Assembly (NCBI GenBank): GCA_017408185.1
Contig: JAFQVE010000640.1
Location: 1-11,992 of the forward strand
Direction of reading: 5' to 3'
Length of the DNA stretch: 11,992 bases
Source of the DNA: Oscillospiraceae bacterium
GTDB taxonomy: Bacteria > Bacillota_A > Clostridia > Oscillospirales > JAAYXM01
The notes under the pieces were generated by a model. The model ran no database searches. It had not been told where the DNA came from and saw only the letters and a list, made by a program, of their open reading frames with translations. How positions within the stretch are numbered: position 1 is the first letter of the stretch; each line of letters opens with the position of its first letter. A program made the translations under genes and the position numbers. Positions 8,701-11,992 of the stretch are shown here, piece after piece.

Positions 8701-11700
8701 GATGCCGACGGTATGGGCGATGAAGCATCATACTATAATATGGACTGGTTCTCGGGCCTTCGTGATGCTCAGGAAATTCTTGTGAATTACGACCGCTACG
8801 ATAAGGTAAACCTCTGCAACAATCCGAAGTTCGTTCAGATGTACTATTCCGTAGTTTCGTTTATGTCAACGTATTATACCCCGCAGGTGGGTGACTCATC
8901 GCAAACACTTTCAACGGGTATGTGGCTTAACAGTACAACTGCAAAGCAGGGATGGGAATGGTTTGGTGACCCTGTTTTTGCACAGCTTCTGTATAAGCTC
9001 AACGGTAACAGTACCGAAGGACTGTACTACGATATAAATGAAGACGATCCTGAGCGACTTGCCGATGAGGTTCAGGAGGTTATAGACGCCTACGGGCTCT
9101 TCAGTCCGCCATCCGAGGCGATGACGAACTTTGGTTTTGCAATGCTGCGCGATTACGGTGATTATACCGATGCAACACCTGTCACAGCGAAAAATCTGAG
9201 CCGTGATGTGTGGATGTATTTCGGCAGTAACGGTGGCCACGGTCATCTCGATACGTTAAATCTCGGTATGACTGCATTTGGTTTAAACTATATGCCGGAT
9301 AACGGATATCCGGCAGAGACGGGAACGGATCCGGAACGTGTACAATGGACTCACACAACTCTTGCGCACAATACCGTTACGGTTGATGAAAAAGAGCAGA
9401 ACGCAAATACCGAAACCCGCGGAAAGATTAAGCACTTTGACGATGACGGTCAGGTCAAGCTTATGGACGTTTCGGCAGACTATGTATATGATACTGTCGA
9501 TCAGTACAGGAGATCTGTACTTATGGTGCGCGTGGATGATGAAAATTCATACACGGTTGATTTCTTCAGAGTATTGGGTGGAGACTATCATATTTACAGT
9601 ATGCACGCAACAAGCAATGAGATAGGTGAAACAACGGGACTTTCGCTTACTCCTCAGGTTGACGAAAACGGCAAATATGTTGGAACATACGCCGGTAAAA
9701 ATGTAAAGTTCGGTGAAGACCCGGGAACAAACTCAACCCTCCTGTATCCGAAGGGATATACATGGCTTTTCAATGTAGACCGTGATGAAAAGCCGGAGGA
9801 TACGTTTGAGATTGATTTTAAGATAAAGGACTTCCGCAAAACAATAAAGAACTCAAACGGCTTGCGCTTGCATATGACGGTTCATAACGAAGCAAACGTA
9901 AACGCAGGTGCAACGGCAAATGTTGCGATTGCAGACGGACTTCCACCGCAAAAAGAAGGAAACAAAGAAATTGATAAGCTTAAATATGTGCTTATCAAAA
10001 ATGTGGGTAAAAACCTTGACACCGTATTTACGACCGTCTTTGAGCCGTATCGCACGAACCGATATCTCGAATCGAGCAAAGAACTTGAAGCTGTAATTGT
10101 TGACGGAAAGGAAAATGCCGGTGATGCACACCGCTCGCTGAAGGTAGTGCATAAAAACGGCAGAGTGGATTATATCTTTTGGTCGACGAATAACGCTGTG
10201 ACATATAAGATCACGGATGAAATTGCAGGGGAGCAAAAAGATATACTCTTCCGCGGCTTTGTCGGGGTATATACAGTGAACAAAGACGGCGAAAATATTT
10301 ATAAGTATGTCAACGACGGTGATGTTATCGGAGAAAAGGTAAATATGCCGGCAACGGTTATTGAGGGCGTGGTAAAAAGCTTTACAAGAGAGCTTGCTCA
10401 TAAAAACGAAATCGTACTTGCTGCAACAAAAACGTTGACCGATGCAGAGCTTTCTTCGCTTCCGGGTAAATATGTATACATCGACAACGGAGCAAGAACG
10501 CGAAGTGGTGCATTTAGGATTTACGGGGCAACACGCTCGGGAAATTTGATTACACTCGACGTCGGCAGGGTAACGGCAATAAGAAAGAATGTTGATTCTT
10601 TTGATCTTTCTCTTGGGTATGAATATATGATAGAAGAAGGTCAGTCTGCACGTATTCCTCTTTCGTATAGCGAGGATTTCTCACCTGAGTTTGAGCCTGT
10701 AAGCGATTCACTCTCTGTTTCTGCGGGAAGCTCAATTTCCGTAACGGTAAAGGCAACAAGTGAACTTGGCGAGAGCGTAACCTATTCAGCAAATACACTT
10801 CCGCGTGGAGCAAGCCTTGACAGCTTAAGCGGAAAGGTTACGTGGAGACCTGACGATTCGCAGGTAGGGAAAACCCACTTTGCCGTAACAGCAACGGATG
10901 AATCGGGAAGACAGGCAACCGTTCACTTCTATGTGACGGTATACGGTTCCACAACCGGGAAAAGCAAAAACGAGGAAACTGGAACAACCGATACTCCACC
11001 CGCAGGTGGAGGCGGCGGAGGCGGTGGAGGCGGTGCCGCACCGATACCTGATAAGCCGGACGACACAGAAATGGATGACAGTCAAACCAACAATGACGGT
11101 GAAAGCGGAGAAACAGAAGGAAACGCTGATAACACGGGCACGGAGAATGAAACTCTCCGCTTCACCGACATTTCTAACTACGCATGGGCAGCTGATGCAA
11201 TAAACAGCCTTGCCGACAGCGGAGTTATTAAGGGTACAAGTGAGAATACCTTCTCGCCTGCAAACAACATCACCCGTGCAGACTTTGCACTGTTGCTTGT
11301 ACGTGCGTTTGCGCTGGAATCGGATAACACGGAGAACTTTGCAGATGTAAGCTCATCGGACTATTTCGCATCCGAGCTTGCGATTGCACGAAACACAGGT
11401 ATCGTTAACGGCATCGGCGAGAATAAATTCGCACCGAGAAATACAATTACCCGTCAGGATATGATGGTGATTGTATACCGTGCGCTACAGAACCAAAGCC
11501 TTCTCCTTGAGGAGAAGGGGGACCGCCGAATGGCGGTGGATGAGGTGTTATCGCAATATCCGGACTTTGACACTGTCGCTCCTTACGCAAAAGAAGCCGT
11601 CACCGCGCTCATAGGTGCAGGACTCGTCAACGGCAAAAATGGCAAAATCGCTCCTGCGGACTACACCACGCGTGCGGAGGTTGCAGTGCTTATCAAACGA

Positions 11701-11724
11701 ATATTGGATTATACAAAGGAATAA
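2731..11724 (+). CDS. Giant SLH-anchored surface polysaccharide lyase, heparinase II/III type, with jelly-roll and Ig-like modules
   Basis: A secreted enzyme of 2997 aa, predicted to cleave an acidic polysaccharide by beta-elimination at the cell surface. The start is ATG 2731, set by AAAGGAG (2718-2724) six bases upstream and by the signal peptide directly after it; a TTG at 2695 would add 12 unlikely residues and lacks a ribosome site. Approximate order: signal peptide 1-24 (cut after VTFA); jelly-roll modules 25-215, 322-490, 598-771 and 1077-1245; Ig-like domains at 217-319, 491-597, 774-890, two Big2-like at 891-984 and 985-1073, then 1247-1357, 1358-1450 and 1451-1546; lyase region 1547-2640; a putative Ig domain of cadherin/He_PIG type at 2656-2744; Gly10 linker 2759-2768 and an acidic, Asn/Glu-rich spacer; three SLH repeats 2811-2997. 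It is far longer than typical heparinase II/III enzymes (roughly 600-1000 aa) because of the accessory modules. The specific substrate is unknown. Confidence 0.88.
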   Translation: MKRLLSLILATVMLISLLPAVTFATDTREKVTYSFMKDDYANDSSVKNATNITYKTGNGNLEYFGGEYTGTTNDFGNWDGVNSSPRFQMHSWGRGSTHYHYAAYKINGITKGDYKLIFDYAVHSAGATNVQVYILDAETTAKIVAGTTTMKAAIDAAYASPVVPSLNTNSSAAGSARFTGFYTAEADGEHMLVFIRAKGGAYENRNVFPQRITLNPNLYAQFGSLDHTLDEVGLVGQETPFTAKINTTEELFIPEKDGDGLTVTVDNTDIAEIVDATYTKGIYSAKLKAKATGTVNVTFTAMVEGNPTVKTYPVLVEEAPETYSSVVSFHSGDWAGLSAADITYENSGRRLQWLGTTSGNPTKYGWDPYVYYNLGTTGMYAAYKMYLPVKEGNYTIKLDYMESTLTGRIGHMYLIPGLSTNIDEAIKAAEPIFENINFYSKTEQSIKTLRKDVELSYGGSYMLVWVAGPADKSNTNGASIRPVKLTVKPYVKPEYDYLVHNMNSEDADGNEIPVEAYVMQTDEEVFVPKLPGDGITVESKNPDIAELTNVSVDEKGLLTATLVTKAQGTASFEFATVFEGNTYKSTHTMTVFESPEIAPIEIEMTHDTMEFTDSTVPSEDWKTEGFDLVLDLAKMTTAVSRRTARYIKYPDGTKYFVTLGTGSGIWPGNASAQFTIKKKVLVPGWYKFDFRGVRLNGFGDYSIYVNGKFAGDFIFHDAKANDTDRTLYDVNENLNTVYLPYGDVEISFRARRKNGNNSLSFVPYTLRFTPLENQQGFGFDRVESNLSAMIPVNESESATALLYMTDGTVRRFGLGNDGKADSDNGILSIEAENKAIAEVTDVSFGNIADEKNVYFTVLGKKTGTTNIIIKAKINGEEVSDSIPVEIIAKPTLEKAELTFEKTELPATRTTNPVLSLTRNTDLKEYTYDYSVKYESSDKNFAIVDETTGVVTGVKEGTATIYAEVTDWDGNKKTGECEITILPKPVLDSIVSSADTMLLVGESTAIETEAVMNDGLPGDISEYSLSYESSDESVATVDEEGNVTTYAEGRASIFISVESESGKRCSQVVNINVYEQYPQISIDFADTIVGSTIRLLAETPGYTLNTDIALTASTSYKMYTDSTDGGPMLAVTTGKNLWTTTKKFPGTSFAINVDVPNAGDYGVEFLGGTFYQYGNYSIFVNGQYAGDYVFRDPVAVKYRGLGEKKTLNSVYLDEGNNVVIFAARDLYPGQSAIALLRKLTLTPLAEELAFDRLEAAIPAQLAIGESVDVSAYAYMNDGTLRQFGPSYTAELVDDDNKLVLADEKGLVTVAEQRKFPSDGKNVFTLTPAAVGETTLMLTAYIGGKAYSRQYPIEIVNSPLSSADAKTEAEVLYAGDASRLIALPKLANGHIVSSAFAETQYESLTPDIATITGEEKNILQTHKKGTAKVKVTTTFNGESVDGVAEFEIEEAGLTEFIATAGGSKQIRWTDKGSEDTVPIYITAYDNLGRELDTSDIIIKATAKNSEIAYVDEVNNFVPVSEGDAYFDITVELDGRIRTLYDVYLPVVYGKARSSYYTAEEALAARDNYKKYSWAKDIVDAYIEKADKFLDKIDAIYSMVTSEGMPRSISVGQFNDPYTYYCRYCGTNLMKEYGQFAWLHDPFNRPWKVQCPDCKRLFPSNDFGSFYKLGLNEYGEFDRMRALEAHREMLLEKELIDTSVTEPGKEHSKAWKAYYGYGVKGGYLYNEMYENLDEVGTLNAGAGLREFESEETWGVDDSWGYVPADDDGEIVIFKNGDHERHTYIAEYVHFGIYRQFSTTTGAVLSEAIRNCGYAYFYTGDIKYGRVAAILLDRFADVYVDFDIRPYGMLFSNTDGGSNNGKMLGNIWECEEIVKYIAAYDMVYDVYEKDPYVVDYLRNKSRSIKMRHAKETAAQIRTNIEDGLLRPALEALRTGQMDGNFGRPQRVNAMAAVVLDSMPETADWLDFLMAPGWGVSSRLETKGGGVDEVLMNRIDADGMGDEASYYNMDWFSGLRDAQEILVNYDRYDKVNLCNNPKFVQMYYSVVSFMSTYYTPQVGDSSQTLSTGMWLNSTTAKQGWEWFGDPVFAQLLYKLNGNSTEGLYYDINEDDPERLADEVQEVIDAYGLFSPPSEAMTNFGFAMLRDYGDYTDATPVTAKNLSRDVWMYFGSNGGHGHLDTLNLGMTAFGLNYMPDNGYPAETGTDPERVQWTHTTLAHNTVTVDEKEQNANTETRGKIKHFDDDGQVKLMDVSADYVYDTVDQYRRSVLMVRVDDENSYTVDFFRVLGGDYHIYSMHATSNEIGETTGLSLTPQVDENGKYVGTYAGKNVKFGEDPGTNSTLLYPKGYTWLFNVDRDEKPEDTFEIDFKIKDFRKTIKNSNGLRLHMTVHNEANVNAGATANVAIADGLPPQKEGNKEIDKLKYVLIKNVGKNLDTVFTTVFEPYRTNRYLESSKELEAVIVDGKENAGDAHRSLKVVHKNGRVDYIFWSTNNAVTYKITDEIAGEQKDILFRGFVGVYTVNKDGENIYKYVNDGDVIGEKVNMPATVIEGVVKSFTRELAHKNEIVLAATKTLTDAELSSLPGKYVYIDNGARTRSGAFRIYGATRSGNLITLDVGRVTAIRKNVDSFDLSLGYEYMIEEGQSARIPLSYSEDFSPEFEPVSDSLSVSAGSSISVTVKATSELGESVTYSANTLPRGASLDSLSGKVTWRPDDSQVGKTHFAVTATDESGRQATVHFYVTVYGSTTGKSKNEETGTTDTPPAGGGGGGGGGGAAPIPDKPDDTEMDDSQTNNDGESGETEGNADNTGTENETLRFTDISNYAWAADAINSLADSGVIKGTSENTFSPANNITRADFALLLVRAFALESDNTENFADVSSSDYFASELAIARNTGIVNGIGENKFAPRNTITRQDMMVIVYRALQNQSLLLEEKGDRRMAVDEVLSQYPDFDTVAPYAKEAVTALIGAGLVNGKNGKIAPADYTTRAEVAVLIKRILDYTKE
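4522..6801 (+). repeat. Internal duplication of a jelly-roll plus Ig-like unit within the giant lyase gene
   Basis: Residues about 598-890 (bases 4522-5400) and 1077-1357 (bases 5959-6801) are two copies of one two-domain unit, separated by two Big2-like domains. Shared landmarks are YSIYVNGKFAGDFIFHD (residues 701-717) against YSIFVNGQYAGDYVFRD (1175-1191), LNTVYL against LNSVYL, FDRVE against FDRLE, and YMTDGTVRRFG against YMNDGTLRQFG. The similarity is also visible in the DNA around the VNG motif. The jelly-roll half is probably the glycan-contacting part and the Ig half a spacer; that role is inferred from architecture. Confidence 0.7.
7369..10650 (+). other. Catalytic region of the giant lyase: zinc-ribbon-like insert, alpha/alpha toroid and heparinase II/III beta-sandwich
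   Basis: The region starts with a helical segment (residues about 1551-1610). A four-Cys knuckle pair follows: C1619-x2-C1622, 25 residues, C1648-x2-C1651, then the motif FPSNDFGSFY. A helical stretch consistent with an alpha/alpha toroid runs to about 2120, with AYDMVYD (1875-1881), GNFGRPQ (1935-1941) and GMGDEASYY (1994-2002). The beta-sandwich opens with GGHGHLD (2168-2174). By analogy with Pedobacter heparinase II, recalled from memory, H2170 would match the catalytic sandwich His, and H2172, D2190 and H2213 (in LAHNTV) the structural zinc ligands. The beta-rich tail to about 2640 probably completes the fold. Families in this superfamily act on heparin/heparan sulfate, alginate and other uronic-acid polymers; which one applies here cannot be told. 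Confidence 0.8.
11005..11034 (+). repeat. Gly10-encoding 9-bp imperfect tandem repeat (flexible linker)
   Basis: Ten consecutive glycine codons (residues 2759-2768) are built from three imperfect copies of GGYGGAGGC plus a final GGT. They join the last Ig-like domain to a spacer rich in Asp, Glu, Asn and Thr ahead of the SLH repeats. The tract probably acts as a flexible hinge between enzyme and wall anchor, and its repetitive DNA may allow length changes by slippage. Confidence 0.75.
11161..11721 (+). other. Three C-terminal SLH repeats (cell-wall anchor) of the giant lyase
   Basis: SLH1, residues 2811-2862, reads FTDISNYAWAADAINSLAD with SGVIKG and ITRADFALLLVRAF. SLH2, residues 2870-2919, has FADVSSSDYFASELAIARNTG and ITRQDMMVIVYRAL. 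SLH3, residues about 2946-2995, has PYAKEAVTALIGAGLVNG and TTRAEVAVLIKRIL. The TRAE/TRAD/TRQD motifs are the hallmark of SLH repeats, which in characterised Gram-positives bind pyruvylated secondary cell-wall polysaccharide. The SLH2-SLH3 linker (about 2920-2945) contains the translated palindromic element described separately. Confidence 0.92.
11495..11548 (+). repeat. In-frame two-hairpin palindromic element inside the coding sequence
   Basis: CCTTCTCC (11499-11506), loop TTGA, GGAGAAGG (11511-11518) form a perfect 8-bp hairpin. ACCGCC (11522-11527), loop GAAT, GGCGGT (11532-11537) form a perfect 6-bp hairpin three bases later. AAAG precedes the first arm and GGATGAGGTGT follows the second. 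From memory, this arrangement (AAAGCCTTC..., GAAGG, a second GC-rich hairpin, GGATGAGG) matches a repeat family common between genes in gut Clostridia; I cannot check copy number here. If the element is 11495-11548 it is 54 bases, exactly 18 codons, and it encodes about residues 2922-2939 (SLLLEEKGDRRMAVDEV) without breaking the frame. Confidence 0.6.
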
Positions 11725-11730
11725 GTAATT

Positions 11731-11992
11731 ATGAAGCTTTCGTTTTCACAGATCAAAGAAATAACGTTGGGTGCCGAAAGAGTTTCTGAAAAAAACGGAA
11801 CAGTTTGCTTTTCGCGATTTACGGAGAAAGAAGAGGCAATATACTCTGCGGAAGAGGGAAAACGTCTCCGCGCTGTTTCAACTCCCGGAATAAGCCTTGA
11901 GTTTAAAACAGATGCAACCGGCTTGAATCTTGGGGTGGCAGTCAGGGAAAAAGCGCGTCCGTATTTTTCTGTTGAGGTTTTCTCAGACGGTA
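11731..11992 (+). CDS. SGNH/GDSL-type esterase, N-terminal part (cut by the window end)
   Basis: The frame is open from ATG 11731 to the window end, giving 87 complete codons. The start MKLSFSQIKEITLGAERV, followed by FSRFTEKEEAIYS and STPGISLEFKTDATGLNL, resembles the N-terminal beta domain I recall ahead of SGNH/GDSL hydrolases in Clostridia. The catalytic Ser/Gly/Asn/His blocks would lie beyond the window, so activity is unconfirmed. No signal peptide is present, so a cytoplasmic location is likely. AAGGA (11716-11720) overlaps the last codons of the lyase gene and lies 10 bases before the ATG; the gap between stop and start is 6 bases, implying one operon and probably coupled translation. 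An esterase beside a polysaccharide lyase would fit removal of acetyl groups from imported oligosaccharides, which is inference. Confidence 0.65.
   Translation, partial: MKLSFSQIKEITLGAERVSEKNGTVCFSRFTEKEEAIYSAEEGKRLRAVSTPGISLEFKTDATGLNLGVAVREKARPYFSVEVFSDG

Overview
The window looks like chromosome of a low-to-mid GC Gram-positive anaerobe of the class Clostridia, probably a gut or rumen member. The signs are strong AGGAGG-type ribosome binding sites, Clostridia-style signal peptides (Lys-rich N-terminus, then a hydrophobic LSLILA core), a C-terminal triplet of S-layer homology (SLH) repeats, and palindromic intergenic elements. The species cannot be named from sequence alone. All genes lie on the plus strand.

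Layout: 1-148 is a non-coding leader with a weak candidate promoter and two overlapping small hairpins. A 763-aa secreted protein (149-2440) carries two jelly-roll, carbohydrate-binding-like modules, two InlB/Listeria-Bacteroides-type repeats and a C-terminal domain of unknown function. It has no recognisable catalytic domain and no cell-wall anchor. A 290-bp gap (2441-2730) is unusually rich in inverted repeats: a terminator-like hairpin, a nested palindrome of about 100 bp, and a perfect 10-bp stem just before the next ribosome binding site. Next comes a giant gene (2731-11724, 2997 aa) for a secreted, SLH-anchored heparinase II/III-type polysaccharide lyase. It carries four jelly-roll modules and eight Ig-like domains ahead of the lyase, and one Ig-like domain, a Gly10 linker and three SLH repeats after it. 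Six bases later begins the cut-off 5' end of an apparently cytoplasmic SGNH/GDSL-type esterase (11731 to the window end).

Inferred joint role: a surface polysaccharide-degrading locus. The lyase would be held on the cell wall by SLH repeats and cleave an acidic (uronic-acid-containing) glycan. The smaller secreted protein, which shares the jelly-roll module type, may bind the same glycan. The downstream esterase may remove acyl groups from imported fragments. The substrate cannot be read from the sequence.

The most notable DNA-level feature is a two-hairpin element at about 11495-11548. It resembles a dispersed Clostridia palindromic repeat and sits in frame inside the giant gene, between SLH repeats 2 and 3, where it is translated. 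No RNA genes, CRISPR arrays or transposase genes were seen.
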